Source: Charina bottae (lineage: Eukaryota; Chordata; Lepidosauria; Squamata; Charinaidae). From it: DNA of 64,000 nt. The notes below the pieces were generated by a model that was not told where the DNA came from, did not search any database, and saw only the letters and a list, made by a program, of their open reading frames with translations. This document shows positions 51,544 through 62,900 of the stretch, piece by piece. The position numbers were made by a program, and so were the translations under genes. The stretch spans positions 1,958,001 through 2,022,000 of the forward strand of contig JALMGJ010000006.1 of the NCBI GenBank assembly GCA_023362775.1. Direction: 5' to 3'. The stretch's first letter is position 1. Each line of letters opens with the position of its first letter.

Positions 51544-51909
51544 TAGGCTGACCATATTTCCTTGAGACAAAAACGGGACATTGGGATGGCAAAACGGGAC
51601 GGGGTCTTATGTAATATTCCGTATTCATGAAAAAGATGGTTCCCCACCCCCCGGTCCGCACGATTGGCTCCCGCCTGCAAACCCCGCCCCCCGGTCCGCC
51701 CTCCTTTGCCGCGCGCTGATAGGTGGGAGGGCTTCCTCTTCCAGGCTGCCTCCAATCAGCAGCTCCGGCTCGGACCCTCCTTCTGCAACATTCCCGCCAG
51801 GTTTAAAAAATGGGACAAAATTGAGACTTTTATCAAAACGACGGGACGGTTGAAAAATGCTAAAAAAAACGGGACTGCCCCATTCAAAACGGGACGTATG
51901 GTCAGCCTA
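51544..51909. mobile_element. hAT MITE, TAGGCTGACCATAT family, short copy
   Basis: Exact 8-bp duplication CTGTAAGG (51536-51543, 51910-51917). AAACGGGAC motifs near both ends; one CCAAT/GC cassette at 51660; CCTCCAATCAGCAGC inside. Confidence 0.93.
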
Positions 51910-51917
51910 CTGTAAGG

Positions 51918-53317
51918 AGAAGTCTAGCCTAGCCGAGCTTTGATGTCCAGTGGCCAAACTCACTTCCGCTGGACATCAAGACGCAGAAGGACTTCAGTCA
52001 TCCCTTTCCAAGGACTTCCTGAGTTATCCTATTAAGGAGAAAGAAAGTACATGATAACAAGGAGCCTAAATGAAATCAAGGCCTGGATGGGTGGGAAATT
52101 ACACTTCTCTAGCAAAGAAGATGCAGATCCTCAGAGAAATATTTGAGAACAAGGTCAAGACTGGGTCAGTGGTGCTAGCTTGCAATCTCAGACCTTCCTG
52201 GGCTGTTTCTTCAGTTTATCTGAGTTCTTCCATCATTAATTCCTTTCTTACACATGGGATAGGGTGTTTAAGGTATCGGGTGAGGATACAGTCCAGCTGG
52301 GTGCAGCCTCAGAAGCATGCTGGAGGACTGGGCAGTCACTCTCTGCCAGGCCAACCTACCTCAAGGCTGTTGTTGTGGGGAAAAATTGAAGGAGGAATAA
52401 CTATGTATATTGCCTTGAGCTTCTGGAGCAAAGAGGAAGGGAGGTATCTGTGAATCCTAACTTTCTGAGAACAGGGTGTTCCTGAAAATCCCAGAATGTT
52501 CTACATTTCTTCTCTGGCTCACGGTGATCTGATCATTCTGAACGGGAAGTGTTTGCAGTGTTTGGACATGATGTGCCAGACTGAGGATTGGTGCGGTCCC
52601 ACACGGCTGAGTATCGTGAGCATGCTTACGGTTGCTGTATCAGGAACTTCTGCCAGTAAACTGGTAGATCCTAATATGGCCGAAAGAGAACAAGGGAACT
52701 TTTCTCCTTGGTTCCCGGGGCACAGTGTGCAATCACCAAGGAAAGGAAGGGGAAGAGGAACAGTTCCAAGTGACATAACCATGGGGACTTCCTAGTTGGG
52801 AGCCAAACAGGATTCCTTCAGTGCAGAACGCTTTCTCCTGCTCAGTAAGAGAAGGAGACAGAAGCTAGATGCCAATCGAAGAGAATATTTGTAGCTCAGG
52901 GTTGAACTGTGGAGTCCTTGGTGCTCTCTGAGCCTGGTTGTTTTCTAGCAAGAAGCTAGATGGCGAAGTGGCCACCATCAGCCAGTCTCTCCTTTTTATG
53001 CTGTTCTAGAGAGGACACCCACCCTCCAGATGGGTTGCGTTTCTGCTGCCATCATCCAGGGCATCACATAAGGTGAGCTGCCCATGATAGGTATTGATAT
53101 CCAACACATGGGAGGCACCATGTTGGCAGAGGCAGCTGTGGGCTCTCTTATGGGAGTGCAGCAGGGTGTCTTGACCCAAATATGTAACACCAACTGCCCA
53201 TTCCCCATCTAGGATCTCCATTCATCCATTCCCACAGGATTTTTCAGAGTTACCTTTCTGCTTTTCACTTTCTACTTTTCAGCCAGATCTTTATATTTTT
53301 CTTAATTGGCACCTGCC
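51918..53317. other. No gene recognised
   Basis: A fragment of the 20897-type repeat is near 52890-52950 (GGTTGAACTGTGGAGTCC). Open frames at 52496-52795 and 53221-53006 have no recognisable domain. Confidence 0.5.
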
Positions 53318-54165
53318 AATATGGAATGGAATGGAATGGAATGGAATGGAATGGAATGGAATGGAATGGAATGGAATGGAATGGAATGGAATGGAATAAC
53401 TTTATTGTCATCCCACTATACAATATACACCAAGTGCACAATAGAATGAAATTTCATTACAGTTGGCTCACAATTTCAATCAAACAGTAAAATACTAATA
53501 AAAAAACCCCATAGTTACTATAATATATACATTCTTTAGCTCACAATTTCAGTCAAACACTAAAATACTAATAAAAAAATCCATAGTTACTATAAAATAT
53601 ACATTCTTTACACATCCAACATTTCACCTAAAAGAACTTATTTAAGCATTCAGGAATCCACCAGCCTGGGGGACAAAGCTGTTTCCCAATCTGGCTGTTC
53701 TACCTCGGATACAGCGGAACCTCTTCCCAGAGGGTAACAAAGAAAACAAACCATGATGAGGATGGGAGGCGTCACTGATGATCTTTCGAGCTCTGGACAA
53801 ACAGCGTGCATGTGCTAAATCTTGGATGAGGGGCAGAGATATCCCAATTATCTTTTCTGCTGCCCTTACCACTCTCTGCACAGACTTTCTATCTGAGGCA
53901 CTACAGCCTCCAAACCAGATGGAAATAAAATTAGTAAGTACACTCTCTATAGTGCCTCTATAGAAAGAAAGGAGAATGGGAGATGGGAGATGTACTTTCT
54001 TCATCCGACGCAAAAAGTGCAAACGTTGCTGTGCTCGCTTTACCAAAAATGCGGTATTAAGGGACCAGGTCAGACTATTCGTTAACTGCACCCACAGGAA
54101 CCTGATGCTACTGACTGACTCCACAGCAATATCTTCCTCTTGCCCTGGATGTGTACAGGTCATAC
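53318..54165 (-). mobile_element. Rex1-like LINE 3' fragment with (ATGGA)n tail
   Basis: Minus-strand frame 54193-53642 has SVSSIRFLWVQLTNSLTWSL, KRAQQRLHFLRRMKK, VQRVVRAAEKIIG and a LLPSGKRFRCIRGRTARLGNSF end, the post-RT region of Rex1/Babar-like LINEs. It ends in a pure ATGGA array (53318-53396), its 3' microsatellite tail. Confidence 0.75.
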
Positions 54166-54228
54166 TCCTCTGCTGGGGGAGATGGGCGGTCATATAAATT
54201 TGAATAATAAATAAATAAATAAATATTC
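54166..54228 (+). mobile_element. L2 3' tail
   Basis: GGGGGAGATGGGCGGTCATA followed by AATAAATAAATA. Confidence 0.75.
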
Positions 54229-54279
54229 TTCTAGAGCAAGATTCCAGTGCACAAACTTCTTTTTCTTACATTGCAGAGT

Positions 54280-55033
54280 ACCATGTGATCTGTCCTCAAT
54301 TAAAATCGACAGTCACACACGTGGGGGAACCTCCCACCTTTGCCAACAATACATGGCCAAGGAAAACGGTCCTGCTCTGACATCTTGTTGGTGCCCTTGT
54401 AGTTCACACAAAACCCAATCTCACTTCCAGGTTTGGAGCCCAGGGCCACTGGTGAGATCCATAGTCAACGTTTCTTCCATCTCATTCCAAGGGACTTTGC
54501 ACTGCTGTGGAGAAGCAGAATAATAATGCTGATGTCATGACTTAGTGTCATCTATGTCAATGGAATGTGTCTCCAACTTGTGTGTGAACTGCAGCAAAGA
54601 TATTGCTCTTTTGGTAGCCAGTGGACCTCGTGTCTTCCTCTGTACCGTTGGTCTCCCCAAGGGATGTGATCTAGAACACCTATTCCCTCCACTAGATCTA
54701 CAGCACTGCAGCTCACAGGCCGAGTAGGCTTAAGCGTATTCACATGGTAGGACTTCCGGTGAAGATTCATGGTGAACTAGACGTCTCCGAAGGAGCAGAG
54801 ATGGCATTGCGGTGAGATTGGCAGCCAGAAGGTTAATTCCGGCTGGTGCAAACTCCCCTGACAAAGGAGAGATTGTGAGATTCCCAACCGCTCCAGACAG
54901 CTGCTCCTCATGAGTAAACTGCAGGAACTGAGGTTTCTGCAGTCGGCTCATGAGTTGAGTGGCTGGGAGTCGAGGGATTTCCACCAAGCTCACAGCCACA
55001 ATGTAGTCTCTATTATGGACACAAAGTTCTGCC
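54280..55033 (-). mobile_element. Degraded Gypsy-type LTR retrotransposon pol fragment
   Basis: Minus-strand pieces: GSEIGFCVNYKGTNKMSEQD (RT domain 2 of Gypsy-type elements), preceded by a SPVALGSKPG block, and upstream a diverged linker region with VEIPRLPATQLMSRLQKPQ. Frameshifts and stops throughout; no LTRs recognised. Confidence 0.6.
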
Positions 55034-55047
55034 GAGCCTCATTTCTT

Positions 55048-55310
55048 TTTTTCTTTTTTTTATATTAATTTTTTATTATAATATTAAAATAACTTTACAT
55101 AATATTACATAACATAACATAAACTAACATAACGTAACATAACATACATAAAACATAACATAACATAACATAAAACATGTGTGACTTCCTACTTTCTCAT
55201 CCAAAAGTTATTTACGTATTTATAAACCAACTTTGCGACTTTCTTAATTACATTAAATTTCCAATTGAATTTTTTGTGTTTTTTCTATAAATTTGTAAAA
55301 AGGTTAAAAG
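55048..55310 (-). mobile_element. L1 3' end insertion
   Basis: AT-rich ACATAACATA-bearing 3' UTR with a poly(T) edge; 14-bp duplication GAGCCTCATTTCTT at 55034-55047 and 55311-55324. Confidence 0.75.
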
Positions 55311-55324
55311 GAGCCTCATTTCTT

Positions 55325-56380
55325 AATCACTTTTGGAAATTGCTTCTTAACTGCTTTTCAACTATTAAGAATCTTTTGGTTGACAAGTTTAATAATACGC
55401 ACCGGGTGAGTTTCCTTTAATCCTTAGCAAAAGAAGTTTTAAAGATAAGTTTAAGGACAAAAAACATTCTCTCTTTAAACAGCAAAAGGGTGATTAGAAC
55501 GTTGATTCTGGAAAGTTATAAATGGACGAAGGGTCCAGATGGATTTGAAATAAGATTTTGAAATTGATTATAAGAATCCTTCCCATGGCAAAATGCTGTT
55601 GTTTTGAATTCTGGAAAATAAACATGATAGGATAAGACTTTGAAGGTTGAACACTAGAGGGAACCAGAAGGAACTAAAGATTACAATTAAAGGAGTTGTG
55701 TTGTTTATTCATTCAGTCGCTTCCGACTCTTCGTGACTTCATGGACCAGCCCACGCCAGAGCTTCCTGTTGGCCGTCACCACCCCCAGCTCCCCCATGGT
55801 TGAGTCCTTCACCTCCAGAATATCATCCATACAATTAAAGGAGAAGAACACTCAAATCTGACTTACTAACACAGAATGGAGCAAAATATCTTAACATCAG
55901 ACGTATTGAAGGATATTTTTGAGCAATGGACCCAGAAGTTAATCTTAAAAGTGTCTGCCATTATACTGTAGATAAACTATGATCAGATGTTAAGGAAGAG
56001 GAACAAATTTTACCAGACAAGACTGAGACTGATCTGAAAGTGGATCTAAAAATGACAACTACAAGAATGATATGGAAAAAGATGTTTTTATTTATTTATA
56101 TTTATATTTCAAATTTCATCACCGCCCATCTCACACAAAGCGACTCACTGTGACCATGTTACACTGGACATACAGAAGAAACTGGATGATGTCTTAATAA
56201 TTAAAAGGGACATACAAATAACAAACCAGAAGAGTGACTTGGATAACTTACATTGGATTTACAAAAGAGACCTGTTAAACGTCTGAAGGATTTTATGAGA
56301 AGCAACAAAGAAAAAATGAAAAGAAAACAAGCTCTAGAGCATTATTTGAAAGGACTAAACTAAGATTGTTAAAAGTAAAA
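55325..56380. other. AT-rich repeat mixture
   Basis: 55690-55835 is the Bov-B 3' end in reverse (CAGTCGCTTCCGACTCTTCG). 56080-56160 is a minus-strand L2 tail (CACCGCCCATCTCACAC). The rest resembles L1 5' or ORF1 text but is not clearly assignable. Confidence 0.5.
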
Positions 56381-56384
56381 GGAT

Positions 56385-57400
56385 CTTTTTCAGTCAGGAT
56401 TCAGACCTGGGTATGGGATGGAAATGGCATCGGTCGCACTTTTGGATGATCTCTGGCGTGGGCGGGATGGGGGTTGCGCATCCATCCTTGCCCTACTTGA
56501 CCTCTCGGCGGCTTTTGATACCATTGACCATGGTATCCTTGTCCGCCCCATCAGGTCCGGCGGGAGGGTTATGCTGCGGGTCCTGTCTGCAAAGGATTTA
56601 CGAAGGTGCAAAGGTCTATCGGCCCGCCCCATTGGATCTGGCAGAGCAGGCATGCTGCGGGTCCCATCAGCAGGGATGTAGATTTGGTGGGTCCCGGGCG
56701 ATGAGCCTTCTCTGCCACGGCGTCCACCTCATGGAACATTCTTCCCCCTGAAATTGGATTACCTCCATCCCTTTTGACGTGCTGGAAGTCCCTCAAGACC
56801 CGGTTCTGTCACCAGGCCTGGGACTCCCAGGGAACCGGAGACATGCTGAGATGGCTCCATTGCTGCGGTCTTATTCTCTCTTTGCCTGGGGTTTGTATAT
56901 TTTGTTTTTATATTATTTATCTTTTAATATTGATTCTTATATTTTTATACAGATTGTTTTATATATGTGTTGTTTTATCAGTTTGTTGTAGGGGGCGCGA
57001 TGGCTTAGTGGTTAAGACGCCAGGCTTGTCGATTGGAAGGTCGCAACTTCAGCGGTTCGAGACCAGAGACCCGCGTGACGGAGTGAGCTCCCGCACTCGC
57101 CCCAGCTCTTGCCAACCTAGCAATTTGAAAGCATGCAAATGCAAGTAGATGAATAGGTGCCACTTCGGTGGGTAGGTAACAGCGTTCCGCGTGCGTCATG
57201 CCGGCCACATGACTGTGGAAGCGTCTTCGGACAACGCTGGCTCTTCGGCTAACAAACGGAGATGAGCACTGGCCCCTCGAGTCGGACAGGGCTGTGTGGG
57301 GGTAAACCTTTAACCTTTACCTTTGTATGCCCACCCAGAGTTGCTTTTTGCGAGGTGGGTAGCCATACAAATTTGATAAATGAATAAATAAATAATAGTC
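56385..57400 (+). mobile_element. L2 LINE with internal deletion, carrying a SINE
   Basis: 56394-56545 reads FQSGFRPGYGMEMASVALLD and LLDLSAAFDTIDHGI, as in the full L2 RT. It then jumps to C-terminal text (56690 on) and ends in the L2 tail at 57330-57400. Confidence 0.85.
56996..57325 (+). mobile_element. tRNA-headed SINE with Bov-B-like 3' end, full-length
   Basis: Head GCGCGATGGCTTAGTGGTTA (A box), GCGGTTCGAGACC (B box), body ACCTAGCAATTTGAAAGC, tail GAGTCGGACAGGGCTG...(CCTTTA)n. Inserted in the L2 3' region. Confidence 0.85.
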
Positions 57401-57645
57401 TGTTGGTTGTTTCTGAGATGTTTTTGATATTGGGGAGTCATATATGCCCCACATCAATATGGGGGAGTCTTTTAATGCCCAGTAAAGATTGACTGGTCTG
57501 GGCCAGCTATTAACTACTTTACTCTGTACCTTCTAAAGGTTGGTTGACCCATGTTGGAGCCACTGTCTTCTACATGTACTTTAGCTAGATCCGCATCCTC
57601 CAGCTTGTATAGCTCTGGGCTAAAGTCAATGGCTTCACCACAGGG

Positions 57646-57768
57646 CAGGGTTTCCCAACCTTGGTAACTTCCAGGACTTCAAATCCCAGAATTCTCATCA
57701 AGAGCCATGCCGGTTGTAGGATTTGAAGTCCTCACACCTGGAAATGGCCATGGTTGGGAAACCCTGCC
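57646..57768. mobile_element. hAT palindromic MITE, CAGGGTTTCCCAACC variant
   Basis: CAGGGTTTCCCAACCTTGG...CCATGGTTGGGAAACCCTG palindrome near the 3' end of gene C. Confidence 0.85.
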
Positions 57769-57976
57769 ATAGGCGATCTATCTTCCCACCATCAGAGTCC
57801 TCCTCTGGCCAGAGAAATGTTACTTTTCCTTTAATCCCTCAAAGTGAGTTGGGGAAACAGGGAGGCCAGTGGAGAACTTGGTACATTTTTTTTTGTAAAT
57901 TAGCACTGACAGCCCTATCAACGAATAAAAAAAGACAAGAGAAAAATTCAGGGCATCATTTGCAATTGGAGTAGAG

Positions 57977-57986
57977 TTTATTTATT
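57977..57986 (-). terminator. Gene C poly(A) signal
   Basis: Two overlapping AATAAA hexamers on the coding strand, about 125 nt past the stop codon. Confidence 0.7.
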
Positions 57987-58107
57987 AGTGACACCACATA
58001 GAGAAGAAAGCCTGATGCAAGGCTGGTTCTATGGGGCTGCAGACTGATATTGTAGTAGACAGGAAGATTCTGGCTTCCAGCCCCCAACGTGCCTTCAGCT
58101 GCTGTGT

Positions 58108-58178
58108 TCAGAAGAGAGAAATTTTGCACAGATAGGCCTGTTTGACATCACAGTTCTGGTCATTCCATAACATATACT
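58108..58178 (-). CDS. Gene C exon 5: WND motif, CTLD end and stop
   Basis: Acceptor TTCTTCTAG. Encodes YMLWNDQNCDVKQAYLCK and a short tail ending in TGA at 58110-58108. Confidence 0.93.
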
Positions 58179-59849
58179 CTAGAAGAAATCAAATAACTGA
58201 TTAGACTTTTGTTCCTTCAGCTGCAATGATCTCATCATTTGGAACTAAGAAAACGGTATTTTGTCACAAAGGATTAACTATCTTGCATATGAATGTTTGA
58301 AAATATAGCTTTGCAATTGTAGTTTATGTTTAACTATTTCCATTGAATTCATAGACTGAAACTTTTCCTTGATGGGACATTTTTATAAAAAGTTTAATAT
58401 TAATTATATAGGCTGCTTTACTCAATGAAACCCAAGCCTTCGAAGATCTGAATAGGCCAGGTTCTTAACCCAAGTTAAGAAACAGGATGATTTCTAATGT
58501 TCATAGGATATACTGAAAGCAATTAATTTCAGTTCATGATATTCAGATAATTATATCCTTGGTTTTAAGCATTTATATTCTGGGGAAGAGCAGAAATTTA
58601 GAAAAATGGAATGCCCAATTAATACTTGATAAAAAGACTAAAAGTCACATTGGCTAATGATGATACTTTAGAAAATTAAAACGCTGGTTGGAGAAAAAAG
58701 AAATCAAAATAATATTCCAGATACACTGGGTTTGAGGAAAAACTCACTAAAGTCCAGTGTCCCTTATTTTTCAGACTTCTATTCCAGAATGCTAGAATTT
58801 TTTCATTTATTTCTAGATGGAGGTTTTAGGTTTCCAGAAGTGATTTTTTTTTAAGGATTAACAAGATTTTTTTTAAATGGTAGCCTACTGATTCATCTCC
58901 AGATCTTCTTTGGTTATTAACAAGTTGATAGAAATCAGAACAGGTTTCAAACATGGTGTTTGGATCTGGAATCACCCTTACAGACAAGGGTGTTGTCTAT
59001 CCATTTTGCTTAGTTTTGATGAGCTTGGGATGTTTCTTTGTTGATCTTAACTGGGTTCTACCTCTTTTAAGGCTTCATTACAACTTTTGTGGGCTTCCCA
59101 ACTCAAACCTGCAGGAAACACCACACCAATGTTTGGTATTTCTGTTGTCAAAAAGGGGAAGGGGAAGCTTCTGGAAGCAAATCAAGGAATATTGAATTCT
59201 GTTATTATGTGCACAGATTGATTCATCATTTGACCACGAATTCCTCATGTGCTTGCAGCATTTCTTCACCGCAATGCAACATATTACTATTGCTGGCATT
59301 CATGAAGATGCAGATTACCTTCTACTGGATTGGTGTACACACTGCTTAGAACAGTGCTTTCCAAACTGCCGCCGTTGGCGACACACCAACAGTGGCAGCG
59401 GCAGCGGCAGCGGTGCGGGGGCGTGCACGGCGGTGGTGCGTGGGCGTGGGTGTGCACGGTGGCAGCAGTGGCGGCAACCTCCGCTAAAATGCGGAAGCGC
59501 TGAAGGCGCGCCGCTGCCATCGTCGCTGCCGCCGCCGCCATCACACCCCCACCGCTGCTGCTTCCGGGTTGTGTTGCGACACACCAAACTGTGTGTTGTG
59601 ACACACTAAAGTGTTGCAACACACAGTTTGGAAAGCTATGGCTTAGAATCATTTGTGATTGAAATGGATGCTAAGCCTACATAAATAAATAAATAGGATT
59701 CGTTCAGGAGGGAAGCCCATGTGTTGTGTGAATGCAGTCGCTGACTCATATGCACAGTGGCTGTGGGGGATGGGAGGATATGCTTTCTCATACATCTGGA
59801 GAACACATGCTTGGGAATCGTTTGGGGGAGGTGGGCGGTCATATAAATG

Positions 59850-59900
<51 letters not shown>

Positions 59901-62900
59901 ATCTGATACAGAACAGAGAATTCTCTCCTTACCCTGGGCAAACAACTCAACACAGTTCTGTTTGCCATAGCAGTGGGAAGGTTGCCCTGGTGCCCAAGGT
60001 ATGTAATCAACCACAGAATTGTCTATCCACCTCATCCGTTTACTCTGTAGAGAGAGAGAGAAAGAAAGGGAGGCTTATCTCTCCAGATTCCCTCCTGAGC
60101 CTTGCAGAAATCAGGACATTTCTTCTCAGAATGCAGGAGAATAAATCCAGGCTCAGATGATTTCACGCATTCTACCACTCCCTTCCATGGCTTAGTATGT
60201 GACCCAAACCATGATTGGTGTGGGGAAAGGAAGTTCCTATCTTTGACAAGACAGATAAGTTGTGGAAGAAGAAAGAATCCCTTCCTTGAAACCATGAACC
60301 AGTGTTTCGAAACCTCAGCAACTTTAAAAGAGGCGTGGACTTCAACTCCCAGAAGTCCACACCTCTTAAAGTTGCTGAGGCTTTGAAACACTGCCCAATC
60401 CTTCCCTCCCTTTGAAATCTTTTAAAGGACAGCATCCTTATATGACATAGGAAAAAAAAATGAAAACAGGTTAAAATCTATGTGACATCTCTCTAATATG
60501 AGCAGCTTTTGATAAAACGGAGCTCACGGTGGGGGAACGCATGGCCCTGAAGATGCCCGTTCCTATGAATTCCAGCTAGTGATGGAACTTGTACTGTTCT
60601 CAACTAGGCACAGAAGCCATAAGTTCTGGAGCTCAGGAGGTAATCAGGGGCATGTTCAAAACTGTCCTTTGGCTCTTCAGTGGGCCAAGGACGTTCATTT
60701 TCTGCAAGACAAGAGCATTCCCTAACCCTCTGAATCCAGCAGGCTTGAATTTAAGCTAGATTCCACTCAAAAATTCTTAAGAGTTCTCCCGCAAAAGAAC
60801 AAGTGTAGAAACATGCAAATCTCTGGAGAAAAGAGCCACAGTTCCGGAGACACCTGCAAAAGATCCCACTTCAGCCGAGGGCCCTTCTCCCAGCCATAGC
60901 CAACGCAAACTTCTTAAGGTCCAAACGTTGCCCTGGGGGCCAAAGGTGAGGTGTTTTGAATGCTCTCCAAGGAGCCCCCCTAGAGTTGCATCCAGAATTA
61001 CCATCATGCTGGTTTTAAAGTTCCGGTGCTTGTGCAACGATGCCCTGATGCGTGTTTCTTCAGTTGCCCCCTGGACACCCTTGCCCGGCCTGTTCTTTTC
61101 TCCCTCAGAAGTGTTCGGGAGGCACCCGCATGGACAGAGAGTAGAAGGGAACCCTTTGCCAGGTTGGGCTTTCCTTTTCACCTTCCCCTGGGAGCACTTT
61201 GCTTTCTCCCCCCCCCCCCCCCGCCTTCCTCTTTTCCACAGATGTTCGATTCAGTCCCTTCCCTCCCTAGTTGGGCGGCCAACGCGGCTTCCACTCACCT
61301 TCCCGCCCTTGAGTTTGTACAGCCCGATCCAGATTTTATACAAATCTTCGTGGTTGGTAAGCATAGCAGATGAGACGGACTTCATCTCCTGTTCACTGAG
61401 GATGGAGGCAAGGTGGCCATCTTTACCGTAGGAATGGCAATCTGTCTGGGAGAACCCAAGTGGGCACAGATGAGGGCTTTCTGCTTTAGATGCTGGTCCT
61501 GTCCTTTAGAGCAAGGGTTCCCAACCTGTGGGCTACGGCCCACTAGCGGGCCGCGGCCTGTTAGGAAGTGGGCCACATAGCAGGTGAGCGGTGGTGGTCC
61601 GCACAATTGGTTCCCGCCTGCAAACCCCGCCCCCCTGTCCATACGATTGGCTCCTGCCTGCAAACCCCCCCCCCCAGTCCATGCAATTGGCTCCTGCCTG
61701 CAAACCCCACCCCCCCGGGTCCGTGGAATAATTGTCTTCCACGACCGGTCCCTGGTGCCAAAAAGGTTGGGTACCCCTGCTTTAGAGCCTTTCCTCAGTT
61801 CAACAGGTCAAACCACTGTCCTTCCTGCTCTTTCCCTAACTCAGTCCCCCAGGGCCCATCTCCATTGCATCTAAACTCCATAGAAGCTTCATCCGGCAAC
61901 ATCTTTTCTCTGCCGTGCCCCTATGATGTTGCCTTCATCCATCCTCAGCCCTCTCGCGGGACATGGCAAGTCATGTTTATCTGTACTGAGATTTAATTAT
62001 GTTTTCCCTGCAGGTCAACAACCAGTGGGAGTTTCAAGGATAGTCAGATCTGAGTCGCTGCACCATCAGCAACACAACCATCTGAACTGAAGGAGGAGGG
62101 GTCTTTTGGCCACTTCAGGCTGGTGCAGGGAGATCTTCTCCCAGTGTTAAACCAGGGTTTCTCAATCCCAGCAACTTTAAGATGGGTGGACTTCAACTCC
62201 CAGAATTCCCCAGCCAGCATGCTGAGGTTGAGAAACACTGCTTTAAGAACCCTCCTCTACGGAAAGAGTTTTGGAGGTCCCCAGACATCTGGGGGGTCAG
62301 GAGATTAGATGAGCTTTGCTATTGTTGCTTTTTTTTTTCTTTTGTGAGTGGGTCTGTAGCTTGAATCATGTCAACTGGATTTCTATTTTCTCAGTGGAAA
62401 CGTTTCGCTCCTTATCCAAGGAGCTTCTTCAGTCTGAGCAAAGTTAGTAAGGGAATCCTTAAATATGTTTCTAGGGTGGCTGTGTGACCTTGCACCTGGG
62501 GCTAGCTTCCACTGAGAAAATAGAAATCCAGTTGACATGATTCAAGCTACAGACTGTTTCACCTGGATGACTGAGAACCTTCATCGACATTTTGTGAGTG
62601 GGGTTATTCTTTATCCTTGGGCGTTTTTGCGAGTTTGTAATCCTTGTATGCCACCTTGAGACACTTGTGTGAGATGGGCGGCCATAGAAATCAAATAGAT
62701 AAATAGGTTTTGAAGGAGCCACACAACACTTCAGTGAGTTTGTGGAGGTGCAGAGTTTTGAAAGAGCTCTAAACCCACATTCTCCTAAGAGTAGAAGCTG
62801 GGGAGCCACCTCCCCAAGCTCCTTCAGGTGTTGGGAAAGGAATCTGGAGCAATAGGTCAAGCCAACCCTTCCCTGAACCCCAACACTGTCCCATCCTCCT

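Noticed and set aside
54280..55033. Host gene on the minus strand
   Set aside because: The readable part is a Gypsy-type reverse transcriptase with stops and frameshifts.
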